Part shown: one piece after another, positions 1 through 9,962 of the stretch
Layout of the letters: every line of letters starts with the position of its first letter
How positions within the stretch are numbered: the stretch's first letter is position 1
Assembly (NCBI GenBank): GCA_029891345.1
Contig: CM056994.1
Location: 63,039,251-63,103,250, forward strand
From: Dryococelus australis
Lineage: Eukaryota > Arthropoda > Insecta > Phasmatodea > Phasmatidae
Direction of reading: 5' to 3'
DNA: 64,000 nt
Program-made: the position numbers and the translations under genes
Notes under the pieces: model-generated
The model's input: only the letters and a program-made list of their open reading frames with translations
Databases searched by the model: none
Told to the model about the DNA's origin: nothing

Positions 1-615
1 AAGAAATATCACCAAACCCAGAAATGTATTCCGAGAAACTAATATTAATATTTAAAAACACACAAATTACACATTAAAACGCAAATACATATTAAATGTA
101 ATTGAATACCACCTAAATAACATCTACATGTGAATTATCAATTAAACGAAACAATCACATTTACCAATTGAATTACAAATTAATTGCAACTAATTACATC
201 ATATTTAAATGTAATAGATTACTGCCCAAACACGATAGTCTAATAAAACAAAAGGAATGCATGCACAATAATTTACAAATTAATTCTACATCCATTTCCA
301 TCAATATCGGTAGTGTAGTGCCGCAGGCACTCCGCAAGCATTCCAGTTCAGAGAGAGAACATTATAGTGAAGTATTTTCGCAACTTATCAGGTTCTGTGG
401 TGCCTGCAACAGGAAACTGTATCTGTTCTAATACTACCTGTGGTGATTTCAGCACCGCTTGACTATGATTGCTAACCACGTTTGACAGGAAATACGTCCT
501 GTTTTTCACAATATTTTCGTCCCACAACTCCTGGAATCACGCACTGTATCACGTGCTATTTTCCCGTTACATGATTTCAATACCACACTTTAGGGCCGTG
601 TGCAAAGTTTCAGTT
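1..615. other. AT-rich stretch without a recognisable gene
   Basis: AT-rich sequence with only short chance ORFs. The 87-codon ORF at 168-431 has no low-complexity bias, domain or splice context that I can recognise. Nothing else seen. Confidence 0.5.
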
Positions 616-746
616 CATTGGTTGACGCCCTAACCTTACTCTCTCATTGGTTGGTGACTCTTCTCGCCATGACTTCTCATTGGTTGACGCCCTAACCTTA
701 CTCTCTCATTGGTTGGCGACTCTTCTCGCCATGACTTCTCATTGGT
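616..746 (+). repeat. 62-bp tandem repeat carrying inverted CCAAT boxes
   Basis: Two near-identical 62-bp units start at 616 and 678, and a partial third starts at 740. Each unit carries ATTGG (inverted CCAAT) twice, so five ATTGG boxes fall within about 130 bp. In animal promoters NF-Y binds such boxes, typically 60-100 bp from the start site; that role here is inference. An ATG-started open stretch at 929-959 runs into a perfect 5' splice consensus (GTAAGT at 960-965), so a promoter plus first exon is possible. The repeat is certain; the promoter is not. Confidence 0.8.
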
Positions 747-928
747 GAAAGACTGCTCATGCACGACTTCTTGGTGAAGGGAGACTTCTCCCCACTACAC
801 TTATGTTGCCTTATTATGCCATCACCACCTGGGACGACTCACCTGAGCTGCACTGAGAATCCACTCTCCTTCACCACCGTTCTATCATGTTATTGCTTCC
901 ATCGTTCATATTTTATTCTATATTAACA

Positions 929-959
929 ATGCCCATGTCGTCTTCCACTACATCGCCAA
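929..959 (+). CDS. Possible first coding exon (very short)
   Basis: An ATG at 929 opens ten codons (Met-Pro-Met-Ser-Ser-Ser-Thr-Thr-Ser-Pro plus one base) ending at a perfect donor, GTAAGT at 960. It lies 190 bp downstream of the ATTGG cluster. Against it: it is short, no protein family can be recognised, and its phase (one base left over) does not fit the terminal exon at 3451, which needs two bases from the previous exon. Other exons would be needed, and none is visible. A chance donor is quite possible. Confidence 0.15.
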
Positions 960-1272
960 GTAAGTAGATGTATAATTAAAAGTATAACAGTTTCAGTGCT
1001 TGATTTAATTAAAAGTGATAAATTGACTTAGATTATTTCTTATTGAGTGTTTGTGCTCAGCCCTAGACCGCTCGGGCACCACAGTAGGTTTAAAAATGAA
1101 ATAACACAACAAATGTTTCAATTATTTTATTTAGTATCATTATATTAAAAATATTGTATTATAATATTTAAGATCTTGATTCTTCACCCAAGAATCATTG
1201 TGCTTTTGAGAAACCTCTCCATCGAAACAATGACCTATTCTTTTCCTTTTTAACGATTTTATCAACTAAATA

Positions 1273-2081
1273 TTAATTTGAAGAAACTTTTTGCAATTCG
1301 TGTTTGTAAAAACTGTCTTGTATACGTTCCCCATCGTAGATTTCGAGGTAATACATTCTGGGGAATGAATGTCTAACTGAAATAATTTTTAATATTTCGT
1401 ATGACCAATTATTAGTATATTTTTTCTCAGAGACAGAGTTCCGCTTAGACACTCTTACATACATACCCACTTTAAAATTGTTTTCTCTCATCAAATACTT
1501 TAACATTATTATATATGGTTTTCATCAATCTATCGTCTGTAACCTTTTCGGGAGCCATCTTGATAGTTCGATAATATCTCAAATAATAAAATTTAAGTAT
1601 TTCAGACAAAAGTCTACCCAGTTGTACGTTCCTTTAAAAGTGAAATGCTTGTATATTAGCTGTTTGATTTGTTGTACCTCTCTGCCACACTGGCTTTAAG
1701 GTACAAATACATTTCGTAATGATTGATACCATATTCAGCCATTAGTTTCGGGAACGGTCCAGAAAAGAACTCGCTGCCTTTATAGGTTTGGAGCGATTTT
1801 GGCATTCTTTCTTGCAAAACGATCTTCATTGCATCGCTAACCTGTTTCTCAGTCTTGTTCTACACAGGTATACATCATCCATATTTTGAATAAACGTCTA
1901 TTACGGTTAAAATATATTTGTATCCCTTATTGTATTTCAAAAGCAATGTCATTTCACACAAATTGGCTTGAAAAAGATTATTTAAACCAAGAGTAATAAC
2001 TGATCTTCTAGGAAACCTTATCCTTGCTGGGGCATGAAGTTCTTGAGCAATCTTACTGAACTTCATTATTAATATAACCAT
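1273..2081 (-). pseudogene. Maverick/Polinton-like integrase, catalytically dead
   Basis: The minus strand shows a DDE-type integrase of the 'transposon-derived F54H12.3-like' sort found with Maverick/Polinton elements. Visible landmarks in order: a basic LHAPARIRFPRR block, the core around KYILTVIDVYSKYG, an AERYNKS helix, and a C-terminal SH3-like part in the ORF at 1273-1506 (VGMYVRVSK, NWSYEI, FYKHELQKV). The first catalytic Asp reads Asn (QANLCEM), the second reads Tyr (LQTYKGSEF); only the Glu of AERYN remains. Stops interrupt it after SKYG and again a few codons on. It overlaps the end of the upstream gene at 2053. Family assignment is by motif recall; a related integrase-bearing element is the alternative. 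Confidence 0.7.
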
Positions 2082-2520
2082 CTTCAGTTAACTCTTCTAT
2101 AATAGAAACAATTTCGTTCATATGTGAATTATTCCCAGACTCTCTCGAAGTGATGAAAAGCTTTAATTTGTCGACCAATTCATTAGGATTGTTCCAATAT
2201 TCAGGAGAAAACCGATCGCCAACTTCATCTTTATATATTCCACTTCCAGCAACATAATTTAATAAATGTAATTTTGGATGGTTTTGATCACCTAAATGAT
2301 TATTTGCATTCGTTCGACAAATAAGATCCTTATATTTCTCCAAATTGGTGTCAGAATATCCATTCGGAATGTTTTTAAATAATAATCCAAACAATCCTTT
2401 ACTGACATCAATTATGTCAGCACCTATTTGAATTCTATTCTCAGGCAAAAACTTAATTACAGATTCTCCCAGAAACCATATATTTCCATGTCGATATACA
2501 CCAAATATTGTATCACACAT
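2053..2520 (-). CDS. Unknown protein encoded just upstream of the Maverick-like integrase
   Basis: An intact 155-codon ORF starting Met-Cys-Asp, ending 29 bp inside the integrase ORF in another frame. The N-terminal third has a short beta-rich pattern (IFGVYRHGNIWFLGE, then FLPENRIQIGADIIDV) followed by LFGLLF, YSDTNLEKYKDLI and CRTNANNH. I recall proteins of this layout next to F54H12.3-like integrases in invertebrates, but I know no function. The overlap and same strand suggest both came from one mobile element. The start region has been copied in tandem upstream (2645-2818), so the true start may have been displaced. No purifying selection can be judged from one copy. Confidence 0.55.
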   Translation of the reverse strand: MCDTIFGVYRHGNIWFLGESVIKFLPENRIQIGADIIDVSKGLFGLLFKNIPNGYSDTNLEKYKDLICRTNANNHLGDQNHPKLHLLNYVAGSGIYKDEVGDRFSPEYWNNPNELVDKLKLFITSRESGNNSHMNEIVSIIEELTEDGYINNEVQ

Positions 2521-2818
2521 AGGCGAAGATAGTTTTATAGCTAAATAATTTTGTGTTAAATGAGACAGGTTTGAGACAGGTTTTGCTTTTTCTTATTTGT
2601 AGATTCTTCTGATTTAATATCCAGTGGTGTTTCATTAGACGTATCTCCCAGAAACCATATATTTCCATGTCGGTATACACCAAATATTGCATCGCGCATA
2701 GGGGAAGATTGTTTTATAGCTAAATAACGTTATGTTAAATGAGACAGGTTTTGCTTTTTCTTATTTGTAGAATCTTCTGATTTAATATACAGTAGTGTTT
2801 CATTAGACGTACTTAACA
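2466..2818 (-). repeat. 179-bp tandem duplication of the gene's start region
   Basis: The segment 2466-2644 recurs at 2645-2818 with an offset of 179 bp and only scattered substitutions. Each copy contains the ATG and about 19 following codons (IFGVYRHGNIWFLG in both), so the upstream copy holds an orphan start. The downstream copy has a further small internal duplication of GAGACAGGTTT absent from its partner. Confidence 0.85.
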
Positions 2819-3442
2819 CAGAATGTAATATATCCATTCTACTCATAACAGGTTTAAATATTTCTTCGTTCAAGACATTTAACTATACTGAATTTAAAAA
2901 TTAAATTTATTCGTAAAATTTTGTTTGTAGATTTTATTGCTTAACATAAGAAATCAACTTATTAGTAAAAATTTGTTGTTAAATATAATTTTTAATTTGT
3001 TAATTTAAAATATTTTAGATTTCACTTATATAGATAAATGTCTTTAACTATATGAAAAGTGGTCTAAGCTGCACCAGGTATATACTTCTCCACTGTTTGG
3101 CTGCATGTAGAAGACTGCCATGAATCTCGTGACCAGCAGCCACATTTTAATTGACATTTCTAGATTTTTGTTAACATAAATATGTGACCATTATGCCAAT
3201 TCTTAGTATAATTTTTGTAAAATAAAGAAACAAAAATTCAGAACCATTACTTTGAACATGGCACATTTAACGTAAAAACAAGGAACTACATATTTATTCT
3301 GATTTGCTGTCAGTTTCTCTGAGAGAACTCTAACCAATGTTTAGATTAAACTATACATAATCTTTTGTAAACAGAGATTAAAAGTTATATTTAAAAAGTG
3401 TTAATGTAGGCACTGGCATCATGTAATGTTGTTTGCAACTGA

Positions 3443-3565
<123 letters not shown>

Positions 3566-3581
3566 CTTGGCAGCACTATTT

Positions 3582-3600
3582 ATTAAAGTCTTGAAATAAA
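3582..3600 (+). terminator. Poly(A) signals of the terminal exon
   Basis: ATTAAA at 3582-3587 and AATAAA at 3595-3600, 17 and 30 bp after the stop codon at 3563-3565. Spacing suits cleavage near 3610-3630. Confidence 0.6.
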
Positions 3601-3780
3601 AAAGTGCCATAGAACCAAGTTCTGTGATAAAACATGCTGAGAGTGCGCATAGGGTGCAAAGCATCTACATAATTCATAATATTTTAATAAACAGGTAGTT
3701 AGATTAGTGGAAGAAAATTTGTTCTTGAAAATTATTTGTGGTTGTTGAAGGTTGAATATGGTATCCCACCAACAAATGTA

Positions 3781-3858
3781 AGGGGAGGGGGGGGGGGGGG
3801 GGTGTTTGTGTGTGTGTATATGTATATATGTATACATATATACATATATATATATAAA
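3781..3858. repeat. Poly-G run followed by (TG)n/(TA)n microsatellite
   Basis: A run of 16 G at 3787-3802 passes into TGTTTGTGTG and then alternating TA/CA/TG repeats to about 3858. Simple sequence; the Pro-rich ORF read from the other strand is an artefact of it. Confidence 0.95.
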
Positions 3859-5068
3859 TAAAATTACCTACCTCTTACATGCACGTTCCATTTCATTTAA
3901 GGTTGAGGGTAATTTTTAGTTATACCTTTCCTGTAGTTAAATTTCATGACAACTTTTTTTTTTTTTTTACCATTCTGTTTCTCTATTTTGGTAATAATTA
4001 TATTTGTGAACAACTAAAATTCCACATTGCAAACTAACTTTACCATTATCTTGCTGCTGCCACGACTGAACTTGGTCAGTATACAGAAAAACTGTGCAGA
4101 AATTACTGGATACTCCGATTGCTTAATAAATGTGGGAATCGTGCCGGACAATGCTGCTGATCAGTTGATTTTCTCAGGGATCTCCTTTTCCCATGCCCTT
4201 TAGTCCAACACTGCTCCATACTCACATCAATCACCCTCATCGGCTCTCAAGACCACGCTGTCAAGAGTTGCCCAAATTTCTTCACGCACTCACTCTGAGT
4301 GATCAAAAAATGTATTTATTATAATACCACTATGCACCACACTTACAAACTGAAATTTATATAATACAGATGCTAAAGAGCTTGCAGACAGTGGTCAGAA
4401 AATTTTAATGTGCCAGATTGTCATGTGGGGAAAAGGGATTGGTTATATCTCTGCCATGGCAAATTTATACAAATAATTTTTAAAAATTGCTTTTTTGTAT
4501 TGGATACTAATGTGTGATGGTACAATAGCTAAGCATAAATTATTACTTTCAATAACTCAAAAGAAATTACTCAACTTAAGTAAAGTACAGTTATTCCTAC
4601 TTTCTCATCATTTGTACATGAAGTGTTGGTAACTTGCAGCCTTGATTTGAGCATAATATTGCTCTCTACTCATAACAGTCTTGTTTTACTATGTTTTTTG
4701 CTCACAATTGTTTTGTGGTATAACTGTTGCACCATTATTTTCACATATCAGATAAAGGTTTTTAAAAAATCTGTTATAAAGGCCACACTCTAGACCTGGT
4801 TCTTAACTTGAGTGTGTACTATGTGCAGCCTATTAAACACAACTGTGAAAATGTTCATCTCCAGAAGCACTGTGCAATCAATACCCAGTACCTGTAACTT
4901 TATCTGCTTCAATTGTTTGGTATTTTACTGATTCGCCAAACCTGTCATTAATAACTTGTGCTATTTTTAACTGTTTCCCACTCACTCAAAATGATCTCAT
5001 ATTCCATCTTAAATATCCCTTGAGGCAGCATGACGGAATTATATAAAGCGGTTGTGCATGAACACTCA
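3859..5068. other. Intergenic sequence, nothing recognised
   Basis: About 1.2 kb without an ORF, family motif or clear repeat that I can identify. It ends where the Gypsy 5' LTR starts. Confidence 0.5.
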
Positions 5069-6915
5069 TGCTGATGCATGATGCATTTAGCACTTAGAGA
5101 AAACACTCTAATAATAAATGACTACGCCCCATCTCAGATGGCTACTCTCCAATGGGCTAGTCACTCCTAAGCACAAACTATAATAGAGGCAGGACATGTC
5201 AACCAACCTCAGTTGACAGAGACTCAACTCGCCAAATAACCACGTCTTCCTTGCTTTTACCGTGCACCAAAACTCTGTTAGAAGTTGTCACGTCAAGGCC
5301 CCCTCCGAAATAGCGCTCGTACTACTTTGCCGCTTCCACTAAACACAAAGCGCACCATTTGAATTTTGCGCCGCTGTGGAGATGCGACCTGCCTGCTAGA
5401 CAGTCACTGCCTCTATGACAGCACAAGGGCAGGATGTGTCAACATCTCGTGCCGAGTGCCACAGCAGATAAGGATCCATGCTTCATGCATGTGACGTCAC
5501 AAGCTCCACCCCTGAGAGGGGTATAATTTCCAGTAGCCTTCTGAGCACCTAGAAGCTGGAAAATAGACTATAAAAGGCACCCCAGCATAGGCCTCAGGAG
5601 TGATTGCTGCACAGACTGGCTGTGAGAGCAGACAGAGTCCCTCACCGCACCGGTGACCACAAAAAGCCCAGTGGACGACAACAACGCCAACAGCTCCTGA
5701 GGACCACCAGCTCCCAGAAGGTCCGCAATCTCTTTGGCCACCTCCAGCACCTCCCAGAGGATCGCCGCCAACCTGACACCTTCAACCTCTTCAGCCACCT
5801 CCGCCAGCAGCTCCAAGGTTGTCGACAGACACCAGATGCTCCTACCACGTCGTCCTAATCACTCTCTCAATACCTCTTCTTCCTTAGCCGAATCAGGTAT
5901 TGTAGGTCACGACAACATGTCCGTTCCAGACATTTCCTTAAGGCCCTAGCCAGGCAGCTTCTACACCAGTTGGGTGAGGAACACCCACTTTAAATACACA
6001 CCTAGGTCCCTTCTGGACATCCCCGCCTAATTAAGGTTAGGATTTTGATTGCTGTTTTTTAAAATAATTTTTTTCATTTATTTAAATATTCTATTTAACT
6101 TTCACCATACATGTTCACGTTGTTTACCAGGTTGCCTTCACCTGGCCTTCGATGTTTTACTTCCACAAAATTAAAAGTAATATATTTTATTATTTTCTTA
6201 GGAGAGTGCAGCCCACGTGTTTGTAACATTTGCTTTTTTTATTAATACATTCTGTAGTAAAATGTATTCCAAATCTATATGATGGTTCTTGTTATTCAGA
6301 GTTTAGAAACCATTTGTTGGCCACTGCTCCACAGCAGGCTGTCCCAGTGAGGCAGGAGGAGGAGGAGAAGAAGAGAGAAGAGAAAGGGATCGCTGCCTCC
6401 TGATCAGCAGGTTAAGTGTTGACCATTTACAATGTGTATGACTCCCAACTTCGTGCCTACATGCAATCTTATACGTCCCACTTTGTACCCCGGCGCACTG
6501 CCGTCACGAGAGCTGTGCCTTGTTGGTATGGTCCCCACAATACTGGCTATTGCAGTCTATTTGGATGCCACCTCCATCACCCGTACACATACTGTGTCAA
6601 GCAGAATTTTTAAAGTAAAATTAAATCTAAGGGTTACAACCCCCAAGTTGTCCCTCAAACCAGGATACTTGCCACCCACACAATCTTTAACAAGAAAACC
6701 CAACGTGAAGGGAAGAGCTCCCCTATGAGCTAGTCAGGTACTTGTGAGCGCCCCTTGATGACACTAGGGTTGTAATTTGGATTTTGCTGGTACTGTGTGA
6801 CTTCCCTACATAATCGGACACTGAGATTAAAGCCCTCATTAACCGCCCTTACTAGGTTGGCCATGCGACCAACCCTTTAAGTGTATTTGATTTATTGGTG
6901 TCTTAAAATGCTTCA
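5069..6915 (+). repeat. 5' LTR of Gypsy element 1
   Basis: Aligns over its length with 21250-23720, apart from about 0.7 kb present only in the right copy. Starts TGCTGATGCATG; the right end is placed at CTTCA (6915), with the corresponding CTTCCA at 23720. It contains a TATA box (5569), a Ser/Thr-rich reading frame ending at 5949, and a second shared stretch (6432-6660). The left edge is well supported because in the right copy it abuts the polypurine tract; the right edge is approximate. Confidence 0.7.
5569..5577 (+). promoter_or_regulatory. TATA box of the 5' LTR
   Basis: TATAAAAGG, preserved at the matching place in the 3' LTR (21712-21720), preceded in both by AGAAGCTGGAAAATAGAC. Transcription would start about 30 bp downstream, near 5600. 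Confidence 0.65.
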
Positions 6916-6923
6916 AATAAAAA

Positions 6924-6941
6924 TGGCACTCAACGTAGAGC
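6924..6941 (+). other. Primer binding site, tRNA-Lys type
   Basis: TGGCACTCAACGTAGAGC lies 8 bp after the proposed LTR end. It matches 14 of 18 positions of the well-known tRNA-Lys(1,2) primer site (TGGCGCCCAACGTGGGGC), with differences that fit decay. It is absent after the 3' LTR copy, as expected. Between 6942 and 7550 only leader-like sequence is seen, including two diverged copies of a roughly 75-bp segment (from 6952 and 7013) and an AATAAA near 7185. Confidence 0.6.
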
Positions 6942-7549
6942 TCGACTGTCAATACTATCGACTAGGACAGTGACCTAGCCAGACACACCCTGGGATATCA
7001 TAACTGGGGCGTAACTGTCAATATTACCGATTAGGGCAGTTAGGACAACCCAGCCATATCCACAGATTACTTCTGTCCATTCTCTGCCATGCCGGACGGT
7101 CCCAAGAGAACCCTCCCCCAATCCCCCTTTGTACGTCCAGTCGTAAAGTTCAGTTTGGTGCTCTTTGAATTGTTGACTGTGCTCAATAAAATTAGAGTAT
7201 AATTTTTTGTGCTGGTCATAGCCTCTTTTCCATTGGCGGGAGTCTAACCAGTTTTCCTTTGCTTGGTCATCAATGAGACTGACGTCTCATCGCAAGCAAG
7301 TGGCCCTATTCCAGAACATACGGTCGGTTCCCTCCATAACCTGTTAGGTTATCACAGGATTGATTACGATCAACCTCCACAACGTTACTCACCTCCCTAG
7401 AATTAGTCAAGAGATTAAGGTTACTCTTCACCGGACTTCAGGGAGTCCTTGATTATTAAACACCTTGTGGCGCTTAACCTTTCAGTAAGTAGCCAAGTCC
7501 GCTTCCGAAGAAAGCGAACACGAAGTATCCATGGCGTTCACTTCGGAAT

Positions 7550-8603
7550 ATGAACCCTAGATCACCCTGTCAGATGCGACGTGGATGCTTGCACGGTACA
7601 GGAAGGAACTCCATCCACTGTACGCACTCTCAGAAGTGCTTCCACTATTCCTTTATTGGATGGGAAAACACCCCACGAATCACAGATGGCTTTGAGTACC
7701 ACTGTGCCTCATGTCGCAACATCAGGTTATCAGGTTAGCCAGATGTAGCTGGCTAGGTTGTGAACGCGGTGGAACCTTCACAATCTGGTGCATAACTTGC
7801 GCCCATGAGTTCCTACCTAACTTGCATAGGCTGGCCAGATGAGCAAGTCACTCGTCCAAGCCAAGTCTATAACTGCGAGGTCTGTCAGCGGAGACTAACA
7901 TACCAACCTTCTAATCCCAGCTCTAGGTATAGCCCAGAGCTATCCCAAGGTTATACTGAATTTCAGCTCCCTGAATTCAGTAGACGACCCCATGAAGACC
8001 TGGCCGTATTCATGCAGGAATGGGAACTGGAATTCACTGACCATGATATACCCAGGAAGCAATGGGTACAGACGACACAACACCAGTTATCAGGGAAAAC
8101 CAAAACTTGGTGCATAAAGTATGGAGAATTAGTGAGCAAGTAGGAACAGCTAAGCCACCGGCTTACTTCCCACTTCACAGGGAAGAAGTCATGGCACAGC
8201 TCATCACGAACTTCCACACAAAAGTCCAGACTTCGGATGAGGAGGCAGGAATGTTTATATGAAAGAAAGGACAGATGTACACATGTATTTATCCCACCGA
8301 GAGCGAGGAGAGCTGTGTGAGAAAGATCACACATACTCTACTCCCCTCCCTACGCAACCTCATCACCCCTAAGCCACAAACCATGGAAAACCTGGTCTGG
8401 TACAGCGAGCACAGTAAATTGAAAAAATAACAAGGTGCGGACATTCTTTGACAACTTGATACGCGCCCCGAAGGTCGCAGCCTCCTCCCCTCGTCTTGAG
8501 CACCAGGCAGTCGCCTGCCCTCCACAACCCTGCTTCCCTGCTGTTGGCACTGTGCCGGAAGGCATTTAAACAAAGATTGGCCAAACCGACCGTGCCACAG
8601 AGG
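7550..8603 (+). pseudogene. gag: Gypsy element 1 gag, first part
   Basis: Frameshifted gag. An N-terminal Cys-pair module (YHCASCRN near 7710, YNCEVCQRR near 7880) precedes a capsid-like stretch: FSRRPHEDLAVFMQEWELEF then WVQTTQHQLSGKTKTW in the ORF at 7805-8143, a typical retrotransposon gag pattern. Further capsid-like reading follows in another frame (TPKPQTMENLVWYSEHS near 8375). A zinc knuckle lies at 8542-8580 with spacing CX2CX3HX4C, its last Cys changed to Trp. The reading then runs into the 12-bp duplication at 8592-8603, where the LINE is inserted, and resumes in frame at 13372. Gag would form the particle and bind RNA; this copy cannot. Confidence 0.75.
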
Positions 8604-9962
8604 CCGCCACCATTTTACATCACTGGGACGCTACTCCCTCAGCGTGGGGGTAGATAGGTCCCTTGTGAAGGACCTTGGCCACCCAGACTGTTGTCAGTTA
8701 GATTGTGGAGGGAAGGAGGAGCTAACCCCCTCCCCCTCCACACCCATCAAAAATATTTAATGCTGCGGAGCAATCATTATTTTACAGGATTCCCAGGGTA
8801 GCGCCTGGGAGCTGTTTCCAAAGCTGAGTTTTACTCTCCTTTTCTCTGCCTGTACGGGATAAAGGAGAGTGGTATAGTTAATTGAATTAATCAGCGCAGA
8901 ATTTTGAAGTTCAGGACTTGTGAAGTACTGACACAAGCTCCCTGTGAGAGAACAAGCGACAGTTTAGCATAAAAAGCAGAAGTTATTAGCCAAAGTAAGT
9001 TAAAACAGCAATAAAATGTTGCTTTACCATGACTGGAGTGGCGAGGGTATTATAATTATTTGTTTGTGTCTTGTGGTGAAGTTAAGTTGCGCGAGAATTA
9101 CTTTACTGTGTAGTTGTTGTAGTAATATTACATAGTATCTTATGAATTATTGTTAACTGAGCGTTAGAATACTTAGAATAGTGAGTAAATGCATGTTTGA
9201 ATGTACTGTGACAAGCGACTTAGGGGTAGTAAGACGGGTAAAACATGTGAACTCGTGAATGTCTGAGAGTAGAATAGCTTGCGCGATGCCTGCGCAAACT
9301 AGTTTTGTTAAAGTTAGGAAATTTTCATCCCAGACCGATCGGAGAATTCTGGCCAGTCTCGGGGTTTAATTTTGATGAAATTAAACTAATATTTGCACTG
9401 AAGGTGTGTAAAAACTGCACGTTTCGCACGCATTTTCAAATAACAATCTTTGTTGTTTATTTATGAAACCCGTGAATTTGAAAACAGAGCCGTGAAAAAT
9501 GGGTTGAGAAAATGAAATTACTATGTTACTTGGCCACAGGGCTTTAATTGGCAGGGAGAACTTTGTGGGGCAGGGCTTGCGGGGTTGCTCAAGAGATCGC
9601 AGCACGGTCGTTATTTTACAGTGAACAGCTTTTATTTGAAACTGGAGAATTAAAGTATATTAAAAGATGTTGTAAATAATATCATTTAATTGTTTTGAAT
9701 ATATGAATAGTGCTGTAAAACTTTAAATACCACTTGTTTCTGGCCTTATGAAAGGCTAAATAAATTACTGAAAATTCAGGGTTTCAGGTGCTGTTCACTG
9801 CAGTAAACAATTTATTTTAAATAAGTTTATGTAATTTAAAGCCAGTAATGTCAGTTAGTGAATTATTTAACAAATTAATTACTGTTTGATTGCTGACGGC
9901 AGGAAATTTATGCTAAACAAATGCAAACTATGTACTGCAATCAGTTCGTTGTGAATAGAAGA

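Noticed and set aside
3583..3837. Minus-strand ORF with a Pro run
   Set aside because: The Pro run is the poly-G microsatellite read backwards.
8289..8584. Three overlapping minus-strand ORFs
   Set aside because: They are opposite-strand shadows of the Gypsy element 1 gag and zinc knuckle.
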